A stretch of 32,291 bases of DNA from Gemmatimonadota bacterium (GTDB lineage: Bacteria > JAAXHH01), in NCBI GenBank assembly GCA_026706345.1, contig JAPOYX010000140.1, positions 1-32,291 on the forward strand, given 5' to 3'. The position numbers and the translations under genes are program-made. The notes beneath the pieces were generated by a model. The model was given only the letters and a program-made list of their open reading frames with translations. It searched no databases and was not told the DNA's origin. Positions 16,144-23,973 of the stretch are shown piece after piece (position 1 is the first letter of the stretch; each line of letters begins with the position of its first letter).

Positions 16144-16279
16144 AACATCCACAACGATGACGATCGTTTCTCCAGGCGGACCGGCCCCTTTAAGTCGGCG
16201 TAATACCGTCATCGCTCATGTGGCCACTCGCGATAAATGACACCAGGCTAATCCCGGTCAGGTAGAAAGATTGTATACA

Positions 16280-16948
16280 ATGATTCGTCTCAAAGTATAT
16301 GATGTCGGGCCTCCCTATCCCCTCCACGCCACCCCGGTACTCTGGCTGGCCGACGAAGAGGAAGAGCAGGTCCTGATCCTCTTGATCGGCATCGCGGAAG
16401 CCTTCGCAATCAAGAGCCAGATCGACGCCAGCGAAGAAGCGCCGCCGCGCCCCATGACGCACGATCTGCTCAAGTCCGTCTTCGAGCATTTCGACGCCGA
16501 GGTACAGTTCGTCCTCATTTCCGAACTGCGCGAGCAGCAGTTCTACATCGCGGAAATACACGTGAAGGCCAACGGACAGACCATGACCATCGACTCGAGG
16601 CCCACGGACGCCATCGCCCTGGCCCTTCGCGCCGGCGCGCCGATCTACGTGGAGGAAGAGGTCATGCGCGTGGCGGGCAAGCGGATGCCCAAGAACAAGG
16701 ACGGGAACGGAGAGGACGATATCGCGGCGTCTATCGAGGAGCTGGAAGCGGAAGCGGGAGAGGAGGGCAAGGTTCCTGCGGCGCAGGTGGCCGCCGAAGA
16801 ATTGATGGAAGCGGTGGAGATCAAGAGTCCGCCACGCACCCCGCTCGAGACGGCGCGCCAGAAACTTCAGGCAGCCATAGACGAGGAACGGTACGAGGAC
16901 GCCGCCCGTCTGCGCGACGAGATCAACCGCCTGGAACAAAGCGCCTGA
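16280..16948 (+). CDS. Bifunctional nuclease (DUF151) with C-terminal UVR motif
   Basis: This 222-residue protein has an N-terminal DUF151/BFN domain (about 1-135) and a C-terminal UVR motif (ETARQKLQAAIDEERYEDAARLRDEINRLEQ, about 188-220), separated by an acidic linker. Visible DUF151 blocks are PVLWLADEEEEQVLILLIGIAEAFAI, RPMTHDLL, FYIAEIHV and IDSRPTDAIALALRAGAPIYV. The family was described as having DNase and RNase activity; the BFN-UVR fusion is common in Bacteroidetes/Chlorobi relatives. ATG 16280 gives the usual MIRLKV opening; TTG 16271 is an in-frame alternative. A strong promoter with palindromes lies about 150 bp upstream. The next gene starts 9 bp downstream. Confidence 0.92.
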   Translation: MIRLKVYDVGPPYPLHATPVLWLADEEEEQVLILLIGIAEAFAIKSQIDASEEAPPRPMTHDLLKSVFEHFDAEVQFVLISELREQQFYIAEIHVKANGQTMTIDSRPTDAIALALRAGAPIYVEEEVMRVAGKRMPKNKDGNGEDDIAASIEELEAEAGEEGKVPAAQVAAEELMEAVEIKSPPRTPLETARQKLQAAIDEERYEDAARLRDEINRLEQSA

Positions 16949-16957
16949 AAGGGTAGC

Positions 16958-17776
16958 GTGCGAGAAGCCATCACGATGTGGAAGTATACCAGGATGGTCG
17001 TCCTGGTAGCCCTGACGGCAGCCATGTATGCCGCCGTCCTCATTCCCTTTAAACTCCTCCCCATCATTCCCGGCATTACCGAGCTCCGGCCGGCCAACGT
17101 GTTCCCGGTCATCTGCTCGCTCATGTTCGGTCCCGCCGGCGCGTGGGGCGCGGCCTTCGGCAACCTCATCGGCGACCTGATGGGCGGCACCTACGGGCTG
17201 GGCAGCTACTTCGGCATGCTCGGCAATTTCCTGCTGGGCTACATCCCCTACCGGCTCTGGCGCATTCTGACCACGAAAGAACCGGGCGCGTGGTCGCCCG
17301 CCATGCTCGTGCGGTACCTGTACGTCACGCTGCTGGCGAGCATCGCCTGCGGCGTGACGGTCGGCTGGGGCCTGGACACCCTCGGGCTCGTGCCCTTCCA
17401 CGTGCTGGCGCCTCTCATTTCCCTGAACAATTTCGTTACCGCGGCGATTCTGGGGCCGCTGCTGCTGCCCGTGCTCTATCACCGGGTCAAGCAGTGGGGC
17501 CTGCGCTATCAAGACGTCATGGACCCCGCCGATCTCTCCAGGGGCCGGCTCCCCCACGTCGCCCACGTGATCATGGTGGTGGCCCTCTTCGGCAGTCTGT
17601 ACGCAGGGATTTCCATATCGCTGGGTATGAACGAGGAAGCTGCGGGGACGATTCCCCTGCTCTTCGGTCTCGAAATCACCGCGCCCGAAAGCCTGCTCAT
17701 GCCGGTTGGCGCCAACGTCGGAATGGGACTGCTGCCCTTGATGGTCTTGCTTGTGATCGCCTGTATCCTGATCTGA
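16958..17776 (+). CDS. QueT-like ECF transporter S component / membrane protein
   Basis: This 272-residue polytopic membrane protein has about six to seven helices. The first half fits the QueT/ECF S-component pattern: VALTAAMYAAVLIPFKLLPIIPG, ITELRPANVFPVICSLMFGPAGAWGAAFGNLIGDLMGG, then LGSYFGMLGNFLLGYIPYRLW. The blocks RPANVFP, GPAGAWGAAFGNLIGD and GNFLLGY are diagnostic. Known relatives capture vitamins or queuosine precursors for a shared ECF ATPase module. No EcfA or EcfT gene is in the window, so it would use one encoded elsewhere or act alone. The C-terminal two helices extend beyond a typical S component. The start is GTG 16958 or ATG 16976; both are plausible. It is likely co-transcribed with the DUF151 gene. 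Confidence 0.8.
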   Translation: MREAITMWKYTRMVVLVALTAAMYAAVLIPFKLLPIIPGITELRPANVFPVICSLMFGPAGAWGAAFGNLIGDLMGGTYGLGSYFGMLGNFLLGYIPYRLWRILTTKEPGAWSPAMLVRYLYVTLLASIACGVTVGWGLDTLGLVPFHVLAPLISLNNFVTAAILGPLLLPVLYHRVKQWGLRYQDVMDPADLSRGRLPHVAHVIMVVALFGSLYAGISISLGMNEEAAGTIPLLFGLEITAPESLLMPVGANVGMGLLPLMVLLVIACILI

Positions 17777-17857
17777 CCGGAAAATGCGGCGACGCGAAAT
17801 GGTAATCAAGGCGCCGCGAATCTATTTGAACCTACCGCGACCGGAGGACACCGCGTC

Positions 17858-19138
17858 ATGAAGATTGTCGATGTAGAACGAATCGTCGTGGATGTGCCCT
17901 TCACCGAGCGCCAGACCCGTATTACCGAGCGGGAGGTGTACAACTGGTCGATCCTGGAACTGTGCCGGGTGACGACGGATACCGGGCTGGTCGGCTGGGG
18001 GGAAACGGTCATTCACTACACCTGGGCGCGGGTCACCGACGACGCCGTGAACCGGGTCATCGGGAAGAGTCCGGCCGACGTGATGAACGACGATACGCTT
18101 GGCGCCGGACTTCAGATGGCCCTCTTCGACGTGGTCGGAAAGGCGCTTGGCGTGCCCTGCTACAAGCTGCTCGGGAACAAGGTGCGGGACTGGTCGCCCA
18201 TCTCCTGGTGGTCCATCGACGCCTCGCCGGGAGACTGGCTGGCCGAAGCACGCGACGCGGTGGCCCTGGGATATACCAGCTTCAAGATCAAGCAGCGGCC
18301 CTGGTGGGACATCTTCGCCCAGGTGGACGCTATCGCCACGGGCATCCCCTGTTCCTTCAAGCTGGACCTCGACGCCAATGCCACGATGCAGAACGCGGCC
18401 GCGGCCATGCCCATCATACAGAAGCTCGCGGAACACGAAAACGTGGCCATGTTCGAATCCCCCATTCCACAGACCGACATCCTGGGCAACCGACAGCTTA
18501 AGCGGGTCATCCCCCGGCCCATCGCCATGCATTTCGGCTCGCCGCCCTACATGACGGCCATCCGCGAGGAAGTCTGCGACGGCTTCGTCATCTGCGCGGG
18601 GAAATCCGAGGTAATGCGGCAGGGCCAGTTGAGCGCCGAGGCCAACATGCCCTTCTGGCTCCAGCTCGTGGGCAACGGGCTCACGACGACCTGGGCCGCC
18701 CACCTGGGTGCCGTGCTTACGCACGCCACCTGGCCGGCGATCACGTGCATCAACCTCTACAGCCACCACCTGCTGACCAAACCCATAGAGGTCGCCGGCG
18801 GCTTCCACCGGGTACCGGAGGAACCGGGTCTGGGCGTGACCGTGGACGAAGAGGCGGTGGAGCGTTGGAGGGTGTCTGACGAGACCGTCCAGGAACAGAA
18901 GGAAAAGGGCGAACTGTACGACAAGCCCAAACCTCGGATCATCAATTCCGTGATCTACCCGGACGGCACCCGGATACATATCGCGCCCATGAACCGGGCC
19001 TACGGATATTTTGTTCAGGGTAACGGACCGGCCCACGCGGACGGGGTCTGTCTCGAGATCGCGCACGACGACGGCTCGAAGGATTGGGCGGATCTCTACG
19101 AGCGGGCGTTAGAGCATCCGGTGCGCAGCCGGGGCTAG
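17858..19138 (+). CDS. Enolase-superfamily (mandelate racemase/muconate lactonizing) enzyme
   Basis: This 426-residue protein has an N-terminal capping domain and a TIM barrel. It shows the KxK pair (K143, K145 in SFKIKQRP), metal-ligand candidates in LDLDANAT (D170 or D172) and E200 in MFESPIP. The third ligand position, usually D or E in the next strand, reads IAMHFGSPP (H225), which is atypical. K249 in CAGKSE may be the second catalytic face. The family abstracts the alpha proton of carboxylates, and many members dehydrate sugar acids. The gene sits 20 bp before uxuA in the same operon, so hexonate/uronate catabolism is the natural inference. GGAGG lies ten bases before the ATG. The C-terminal 80 residues form an extra segment beyond the barrel. 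Confidence 0.9.
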   Translation: MKIVDVERIVVDVPFTERQTRITEREVYNWSILELCRVTTDTGLVGWGETVIHYTWARVTDDAVNRVIGKSPADVMNDDTLGAGLQMALFDVVGKALGVPCYKLLGNKVRDWSPISWWSIDASPGDWLAEARDAVALGYTSFKIKQRPWWDIFAQVDAIATGIPCSFKLDLDANATMQNAAAAMPIIQKLAEHENVAMFESPIPQTDILGNRQLKRVIPRPIAMHFGSPPYMTAIREEVCDGFVICAGKSEVMRQGQLSAEANMPFWLQLVGNGLTTTWAAHLGAVLTHATWPAITCINLYSHHLLTKPIEVAGGFHRVPEEPGLGVTVDEEAVERWRVSDETVQEQKEKGELYDKPKPRIINSVIYPDGTRIHIAPMNRAYGYFVQGNGPAHADGVCLEIAHDDGSKDWADLYERALEHPVRSRG

Positions 19139-19158
19139 AATACAGGAGACGGATATTC

Positions 19159-20130
19159 ATGATTAAAATCGCGGAGATTCTCAGCACGGGCCGCAACACG
19201 CTCTGGGACCAGGTCAAGCAGATCGGCGTGGATCACGTGGTCACCAGCATGCCGCCCGCGGTGGGCAATGAAAAGGGCTGGGAGTACATGCCCATGCTGC
19301 GGATGAAGAACAATTTCAACGACGCGGGCTTCGATGTGGCCGTCATCGAAAGCACGCCGCCGATGCACCGCATCAAGCTGGGTACGGAGGGCCGGGAGGA
19401 GGAACTGGACAACGTCTGCACCTTCATCGAAAGCATGGGCCGCGTCGGCATCAAGACCTGGTGCTACAATTGGATGGCGATCCTGAACTGGACCCGCACC
19501 TCTTCCACGGTCCCCTCTCGTGGCGGCGCTGTCGTCACCGGCTACGACCACGCCATGATGCAGAACGCGCCGCTGACCGAGGCGGGCGAAGTATCCGAAG
19601 ACCAGTTATGGGAAACCCTGCACGAATTCCTGGAGCGGGTAACGCCCGTCGCGGAACAGTACGGCGTGGAAATGGCCATGCATCCCGATGATCCGCCGCT
19701 CTCGCCGCTGCGGGGCATCGGGCGCATCATGCGATCGGTGGACAACTTTCAGAAACTCCTGGACCTAGTGCCGAGTCCCATGAACGGGGTCACCTTCTGC
19801 CAGGGCAACTTCGCCCTCATGACCGACGACCAGCCCGCGGCCATCCGCCACTTCGGCGCGCAACGCAAGATCTTCTTCGTCCATTTCCGGGATGTCCGCG
19901 GGGACGTGGAGAACTACGTGGAGACCTTTCACGACGACGGCCCGACCGACATGATGGAATGCCTGCGCGCGTACCGAGATATCGGGTTCGAAGGCGTGCT
20001 GCGCCCGGACCACGTGCCGACCCTCGCCGGCGAAGACAACGACCATCCGGGGTACTCGGCCCTGTGCCGGCTGTACGCGGTCGGTTATATCAGGGGATTG
20101 AGGGAGGCGGTGTACCGGGAGGACGCGTAG
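19159..20130 (+). CDS. uxuA: D-mannonate dehydratase
   Basis: This 323-residue TIM-barrel enzyme dehydrates D-mannonate to 2-keto-3-deoxygluconate in the glucuronate pathway. UxuA hallmarks are present: EMAMHPDDPP, GVTFCQGNF, KIFFVHFRDVRG with the metal-binding histidine, and FEGVLRPDHVPTLAGE with the final DH pair. GYIRGL is at the C-terminus. The N-terminal CYNWMAILNWTRT segment matches the substrate-binding region. Length is in the normal range (somewhat shorter than the 394-residue E. coli enzyme, as in many non-enteric forms). ATG 19159 has AGGAG ten bases upstream and follows the enolase-superfamily gene by 20 bp, so the two form an operon. It is convergent with the cupin gene. Confidence 0.92.
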   Translation: MIKIAEILSTGRNTLWDQVKQIGVDHVVTSMPPAVGNEKGWEYMPMLRMKNNFNDAGFDVAVIESTPPMHRIKLGTEGREEELDNVCTFIESMGRVGIKTWCYNWMAILNWTRTSSTVPSRGGAVVTGYDHAMMQNAPLTEAGEVSEDQLWETLHEFLERVTPVAEQYGVEMAMHPDDPPLSPLRGIGRIMRSVDNFQKLLDLVPSPMNGVTFCQGNFALMTDDQPAAIRHFGAQRKIFFVHFRDVRGDVENYVETFHDDGPTDMMECLRAYRDIGFEGVLRPDHVPTLAGEDNDHPGYSALCRLYAVGYIRGLREAVYREDA

Positions 20131-20209
20131 CGTCGACGACAACGGGCTAACGGCCTAGATCCACGCGGTAGCGGCAGGAAGGCGCGGAGCAGGCGGCACC
20201 AGCGGCCCC

Positions 20210-20260
20210 GGGTTGCCCGTGGAGGCGGGTTGCCCGTGGGAGCAGTCAGCCGGTCAGCCG
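20210..20260. repeat. Short tandem duplications at the cupin gene end
   Basis: GGGTTGCCCGTGG recurs at 20210 and 20227 (period 17). GTCAGCCG is repeated directly at 20245-20252 and 20253-20260. The second 8-mer contains the stop codon of the minus-strand cupin gene (20254-20256), so the stop trinucleotide is duplicated 8 bp further on. Confidence 0.75.
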
Positions 20261-20724
20261 TCCGGGTCCGGATGGATCGAGTCGACCCAGTACACGTTTT
20301 CCGGTTTCTCCACCGGTTCGATGTCCAGGTTGACCACGACCGGATCCATGCTGCTACGGCACAGCACGCACTCCAGGGGTTCGTCGGTACGTGCGTTGAT
20401 CTCCTGGTGGGGCACGTAGGGCGGCACGTAGATGAAGTCGCCCGGTCCCGCCTCCGCCACGAACTCCAGCCGGTCGCCCCAGCGCATCCGCGCCCGGCCC
20501 TTCACCACGTAAATCACGCTTTCCAACTCGCCATGATGGTGGGCGCCGGTCTTCGCGTTCGGATGGATGGTCACCGTGCCGGCCCAGATCTTGCTCGCGC
20601 CGGTCCGCGCGTGGTTGATCGCCGCGGCCCGCGACATGCCCGGCGTCTGCGGGGTGTTGGTGTCGAGCTGGTCGCCGGGGATGACCTTCACCCCGTCATC
20701 GCGCCATTTCGGATCGTCATGCAT
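20254..20724 (-). CDS. Cupin-domain protein
   Basis: This 156-residue single-domain cupin has motif 1 in KTGAHHHGELESVIYVVKGRARM: H62 and H64, E68 and G76 fit GX5HXHX3-4EX6G. Motif 2 is GDFIYVPPYVPHQEIN with H105. The four metal ligands are thus intact, and a divalent-metal active site or ligand-binding site is expected. Such small cupins include dioxygenases, isomerases and sugar-binding proteins; the substrate is unknown. The start ATG at 20724 has AAGGGG eight bases upstream. It ends opposite uxuA, which may hint at a sugar-acid link, but the two are on different transcripts. Confidence 0.9.
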   Translation of the reverse strand: MHDDPKWRDDGVKVIPGDQLDTNTPQTPGMSRAAAINHARTGASKIWAGTVTIHPNAKTGAHHHGELESVIYVVKGRARMRWGDRLEFVAEAGPGDFIYVPPYVPHQEINARTDEPLECVLCRSSMDPVVVNLDIEPVEKPENVYWVDSIHPDPDG

Positions 20725-20795
20725 GGCTTGACCCCTTCAGCTGCCGCACGTAGTCACTTTGGAGCGGGCTTATCATCCAGCCCGAGCCTGTGCAG

Positions 20796-21743
20796 CTAGT
20801 GATTCAGTCCGAGCTGTGCGCGCAACTTCACGTCCGCCACACTGTTCTTCATCCAGTAGTCCAGCATCAGCCGCTTGTTCAGGACTGCCGTGGTGACCAG
20901 TTCCTTCTGTGTGCCATCCTCCGCGAACTCGACTTCCTCCCAGGACTCGATCTCGTGGGGGAAGTCCTTCTTGAAACGAATGGTCAGGGTGCGGTTCAAT
21001 TCAGGATAGTATACCAGATTGTATACCATCAGATCAGGCTCTCGCACGTCCGGCATCAGGATGGCCGTGGCGTTCACGGTCCGCCACACGGTGTGGTCGA
21101 ACCGCTGGTACAGCGTACCCGGAATCATGGTGACGTTACCCGTCGGCAGGGCGTCCGGATTCAGGCGGATCGTCGTCCAGATCTCGTCTTCCGTAATGGC
21201 GTCCTCGAGGTTGGTGACCCGGTCGCCTTCGCTCTCGAAGTACGAATACTGCTGGACGTAGTACTGGTCGTCCAGCCGGTTCAACTGGACGAAGGCGTGG
21301 CCGCACCATTCCTGGACCGACGTCGTGATCTTCAGGGTCCGAGGAAAGCGGTCCCCGTACACCGGGGTAAAGACCGAAGTCATTACGGTGTAAGGATATA
21401 CACCCGTATTGAACTCGCGCAGGGCGTTCAGTTTGAGGACCTTGACGGCGTCATTCCCGGCCTCGCCGGGCCGGTCGAGCTTGACCTGTTTCCGGGCCGA
21501 GAAATCCTCCGTCACGAAGATGAGCACCGCGTCTCCATCGTGAAGTTCGCCGTAACGGGCCTGCTTCAAGGTGTAACTCGTAATCTCCGCCTTGCCCTGG
21601 TACCAGTAGTCGCCGAACGTGACCGGTTTGTCCCGGGCGGCGTCCGTGCCGTCTCCGGCCAGCCCGCACCCGCCGGTCAGCCCGATCAGCACGGCCAGCA
21701 CGGCCATCGAACCGACCAGCACTCTCAGGAAGTATCGTTTCAT
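20796..21743 (-). CDS. Predicted lipoprotein, 'Maf-like' family of unknown function
   Basis: This 315-residue exported protein has an N-terminal KR, a hydrophobic stretch (about 8-24) and LTGGC with the cysteine at about 26, a slightly off-consensus lipobox. The body resembles Bacteroidetes proteins often mislabelled 'septum formation inhibitor Maf': YWYQGKAEITSYTLKQARYGELHDGDAVLIFVTEDF, KVLKLN and FNTGVYPYTVMTSVF, then SYFESEGD. The family has no known function. It is not the Maf nucleotide pyrophosphatase. The start ATG overlaps the stop of the upstream membrane-protein gene (ATGA), with GAGGTG about six bases upstream, indicating translational coupling. It is the last gene of the smpB operon. 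Confidence 0.85.
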   Translation of the reverse strand: MKRYFLRVLVGSMAVLAVLIGLTGGCGLAGDGTDAARDKPVTFGDYWYQGKAEITSYTLKQARYGELHDGDAVLIFVTEDFSARKQVKLDRPGEAGNDAVKVLKLNALREFNTGVYPYTVMTSVFTPVYGDRFPRTLKITTSVQEWCGHAFVQLNRLDDQYYVQQYSYFESEGDRVTNLEDAITEDEIWTTIRLNPDALPTGNVTMIPGTLYQRFDHTVWRTVNATAILMPDVREPDLMVYNLVYYPELNRTLTIRFKKDFPHEIESWEEVEFAEDGTQKELVTTAVLNKRLMLDYWMKNSVADVKLRAQLGLNH

Positions 21744-22297
21744 TGAATCACCTCGCTATCCCCTGGGATTTCGGGAGAGTAGGCGAAGGGCCGCGATCCC
21801 AGCATCCGAATGCCATAGACTGCCATGGAGACCAGTCCCCAGGTGAGTCCGACCACCACGCCCGCGTCGACGATGCCGCGCCAGGGCTGGGGCAGGTACC
21901 GGATCAGGAAGATCAGAATCACGATCCCGAAGGTCAACAGCAGGATGTTTCGCCGCCGGTCGGGATTGATATGTATGTATCCGGCGAGGAACAGAGGCGC
22001 CAGGAAGAGCCACACGGGACGAGGGTTATGGTAAAGGTACCACGCCCGGGCAACCACGCGGGGAGAGAAGTTCCGCTGAAAACCCTCGTAGCCCTCCGAA
22101 TGGGCCATGAACAGCACTACGGCGGCCAGCGATACCCAGTGGTACCACAGGAACGGAACGTTTTCAAAGGCATCGATGGTGACGGAGAACAACCGGACGA
22201 TGGCGTAAAGCAGGACCGCACAGATAAAGGAAAGGCCCCATGCCAGGCCGGCGATGGAGAGCAGTCTGCTTTGTGTCCCCCGCGTACGCTCCGTCAT
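21740..22297 (-). CDS. Hypothetical membrane protein in the smpB operon
   Basis: This 185-residue protein has about five hydrophobic helices (near 15-38, 50-65, 92-106, 117-132 and 145-163). The most distinctive text is [44 protein letters not shown], a loop with charged and aromatic residues. I do not recognise a family. Its start overlaps the smpB stop (ATGA) and its stop overlaps the lipoprotein start (ATGA), so all three genes are read from one message. The phrase [27 protein letters not shown] would be worth a profile search. Confidence 0.8.
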   Translation of the reverse strand: MTERTRGTQSRLLSIAGLAWGLSFICAVLLYAIVRLFSVTIDAFENVPFLWYHWVSLAAVVLFMAHSEGYEGFQRNFSPRVVARAWYLYHNPRPVWLFLAPLFLAGYIHINPDRRRNILLLTFGIVILIFLIRYLPQPWRGIVDAGVVVGLTWGLVSMAVYGIRMLGSRPFAYSPEIPGDSEVIQ

Positions 22298-22791
22298 GGA
22301 CGCCCCTTCAATGTGCGTTCCATGTCCCGCTGGGCGTCCCGTTCCATGATGGTCCGTCTGCGATCGTAGTCCCGCTTCCCCTTGGCCAGGGCGATTTCCA
22401 CCTTGGCGCGTCCCCGTTTGAAATAAAACCTCGTGGGGATGAGGGTGAGTCCCTTTTCCACGACCCGGCCGATCAGCTTGCGAATTTCCGAGCGATGCAG
22501 GAGCAGCTTGCGTCGGCGGGTCGGCTCGTGGTTGAAATGGCTTCCCTGCTCGTATGGCGAGACGTGGACGTTGTACAAGTAGACCTCGCCGTTATCGACC
22601 GCGGCGTAGCTGTCCGTCAGGGCGATCTTGCCCGCCCGCAGCGATTTCACCTCCGTGCCGGTCAGCACGATCCCCGCCTCCCAGGTCTCCAGGAAATGGT
22701 AGTCGTGCCGCGCCTTCCGGTTAACTACGATGACCTTGATGCCGTCGGCCCCGTTGGGTTCGGCGATTTGACGTTCTGATGCTCTGGCCAT
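22294..22791 (-). CDS. smpB: SsrA-binding protein SmpB
   Basis: This 165-residue tmRNA-binding protein is essential for trans-translation: it delivers tmRNA to stalled ribosomes and mimics the anticodon arm. The conserved core is intact: [33 protein letters not shown], then [23 protein letters not shown]. These are followed by [17 protein letters not shown] and [31 protein letters not shown]. The basic C-terminal tail that folds into the mRNA channel is present. No tmRNA gene was found nearby. It is divergent from tRNA-Leu and leads a three-gene overlapping operon. Confidence 0.98.
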   Translation of the reverse strand: MARASERQIAEPNGADGIKVIVVNRKARHDYHFLETWEAGIVLTGTEVKSLRAGKIALTDSYAAVDNGEVYLYNVHVSPYEQGSHFNHEPTRRRKLLLHRSEIRKLIGRVVEKGLTLIPTRFYFKRGRAKVEIALAKGKRDYDRRRTIMERDAQRDMERTLKGRP

Positions 22792-22840
22792 GGCTGCCTC
22801 GAATCGGCATAGCTGATCCCAGTTACGCTATCCGCCCTGC

Positions 22841-22869
22841 TTGACAATCGGCGGCTACCGGAATATATT
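22841..22869 (+). promoter_or_regulatory. Sigma-70 promoter of tRNA-Leu
   Basis: TTGACA (22841-22846), 17 bp, then TATATT (22864-22869). The spacing is ideal and five of six -10 bases match. Transcription should start near 22876, about 27 bases before the mature tRNA. Confidence 0.85.
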
Positions 22870-22902
22870 ACGTCTGCGGTTTTATGACAAATGATATGTG
22901 AT

Positions 22903-22986
22903 GCCGAAGTGGTGGAACTGGTAGACACGCTGTGTTCAGGGCGCAGTGGGCTTTCGCCCGTGAGAGTTCGAATCTCTCCTTCGGCA
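22903..22986 (+). tRNA. tRNA-Leu(CAG)
   Basis: This class II tRNA folds cleanly. The acceptor stem pairs GCCGAAG (22903-22909) with CTTCGGC, and the discriminator base A is at 22986. The anticodon stem CTGTG/CGCAG encloses the loop TTCAGGG with anticodon CAG (22937-22939), decoding CUG, the expected dominant leucine codon in a high-GC genome. A long variable arm (GGGCTTTCGCCC) identifies a leucine-type tRNA. The T loop is TTCGAAT in a GAGAG/CTCTC stem. CCA is not encoded. Confidence 0.97.
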
Positions 22987-22998
22987 TTCGGGTTGGAC

Positions 22999-23026
22999 AC
23001 CCGCATGATTTCATGCGGGTTTTTTT
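22999..23026 (+). terminator. Rho-independent terminator after tRNA-Leu
   Basis: ACCCGCATGA (22999-23008) pairs with TCATGCGGGT (23011-23020), a perfect 8-10 bp stem with a tight loop, followed by seven T (23020-23026). It lies 12 bases beyond the tRNA. It is the only classical intrinsic terminator seen in the window and lacks a U-tract on the other strand. Confidence 0.95.
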
Positions 23027-23038
23027 GATGGTATGCGG

Positions 23039-23494
23039 TTATGGAGACACAGATCCGGCCTGTCTCCTGTCGCGAATCCAGTGGGCGTAGCGTTTCGGAT
23101 CGATCCGGATCACGTCCAGAGGTTCCACAGTCACGCGGGATGCCCTTTGCCATGCGTCTACCTGTTCGAAGGTGTCGGAGGGAAGAATGTACACGTAGCC
23201 CGGCCGGTCCAGGTCGAGTGAACCGACCTCGAGGTCGATGCGCGGCTCTACGTTGTCGTCGAGGTCCTCGGGGCGTTCTATCCCAAGATCGACCCCGAAG
23301 CTGAATCCGCCGCCGTCGATCGGCCTGATCGGAAGCGAAAACGCTATGGCAATGTTCCGCAGGTGGGTAGCGTAGACCGCGGTCAACTGGTCTTCGCCCG
23401 GACCTACACCGCGAGCGGTTTTGGGTTCCAAGCGAGCGAGTTTTTCGGCGCTGCCGTGGTAGAGTACGGGCGGTTTTTCCGCCTGATCGCTCAT
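23039..23494 (-). CDS. YHGS-motif hypothetical protein (possible ADP-ribosyltransferase-like fold)
   Basis: This 151-residue soluble protein opens PPVLYHGSAEKLARLEP and continues VYATHLRNIAIAFSLPI, then has a beta-rich C-terminal half with PGYVYILPSDTF and VEPLDVIRIDP. The order LYHGS, then VYAT with A-AF, resembles small proteins related to ADP-ribosyltransferases, where the histidine sits on the first strand and a serine/threonine-type motif follows. This resemblance is by eye only, and a catalytic glutamate is not evident. Its ATG overlaps the stop of the upstream pyrophosphatase-like gene by four bases (ATGA), so they are co-translated. Function unknown. Confidence 0.75.
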   Translation of the reverse strand: MSDQAEKPPVLYHGSAEKLARLEPKTARGVGPGEDQLTAVYATHLRNIAIAFSLPIRPIDGGGFSFGVDLGIERPEDLDDNVEPRIDLEVGSLDLDRPGYVYILPSDTFEQVDAWQRASRVTVEPLDVIRIDPKRYAHWIRDRRQAGSVSP

Positions 23495-23880
23495 TGGGAT
23501 TTCATGCCTTCTCGCAATATGGATGACTCGAAGTATCGTTCCTGGAACTCCGTAAGGTCGCGGATTCTCTCATCGGTGAAATACTCGCCATCGGGAACTA
23601 CCACGAGCTTGTCATCTGCATCATCCGATCTCCGGATCACCGCGATACACCGGCCCGTGAAACACTTGACCGGGCTGTCCACGCCCAGCACGTAGGCATC
23701 CAACTCTTCGGCGTCCAAGCCCGGCACGCCGGGAACGAATCCGTAGTTCACCGGGTAAGTGAAATCATGTTCGGGATGCCGGGAACCGAGGGGTCGGTCT
23801 AGCTTGACATCGACCGTCTTACCGATGAACATCCGGGAATCCATGATTTGAACACGCTCACTGGTCTCTTTTTCAGGCAT
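23491..23880 (-). CDS. Inorganic pyrophosphatase-like protein
   Basis: This short protein (129 residues) resembles family I inorganic pyrophosphatase. TYPVNYGFVPG matches the YPxNYGFIP motif. LDAEELDAYVLG aligns with the metal-binding DGDPLD block, keeping the first and last aspartates but with Glu at the middle one. SDDADDKLVVVP aligns with the DxK(L/I)xxVP motif and keeps D and K. Typical family I enzymes are about 175 residues, so this is a minimal or divergent form. It may hydrolyse a different phosphoanhydride or be an inactive homologue. ATG 23880 is tentative because no clear ribosome-binding site is seen; ATG 23844 or 23832, or TTG 23967, are alternatives. It overlaps the YHGS gene by four bases. 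Confidence 0.8.
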   Translation of the reverse strand: MPEKETSERVQIMDSRMFIGKTVDVKLDRPLGSRHPEHDFTYPVNYGFVPGVPGLDAEELDAYVLGVDSPVKCFTGRCIAVIRRSDDADDKLVVVPDGEYFTDERIRDLTEFQERYFESSILREGMKSQ

Positions 23881-23938
23881 AGTAGGTTTTTCTAGGACTG
23901 GCAGTATCTTTACATCAGAACGGTCACTGACTGGATCT

Positions 23939-23967
23939 ACGTTAATCCAATCTTCGAAAAGGGTCAA
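23939..23967 (-). promoter_or_regulatory. Possible promoter of the pyrophosphatase-like gene
   Basis: On the minus strand TTGACC (23967-23962) and TAACGT (23944-23939) are 17 bp apart in the short divergent gap. The -10 match is weak. It lies about 60 bp upstream of ATG 23880. Confidence 0.3.
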
Positions 23968-23973
23968 TACTCT

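Noticed and set aside
16190-17809. 539-codon open frame on the minus strand
   Set aside because: It is antisense to the clearly recognisable DUF151-UVR and QueT-like genes, and its translation is histidine-, glycine- and glutamine-rich with no family features. It is a high-GC shadow frame.
17822-19066. 414-codon minus-strand frame
   Set aside because: Antisense to the enolase-superfamily gene, which has intact motifs and a good ribosome-binding site.
22792-22902. tmRNA gene next to smpB
   Set aside because: The gap holds only the tRNA promoter; no tRNA-like ends or proteolysis-tag reading frame are visible.
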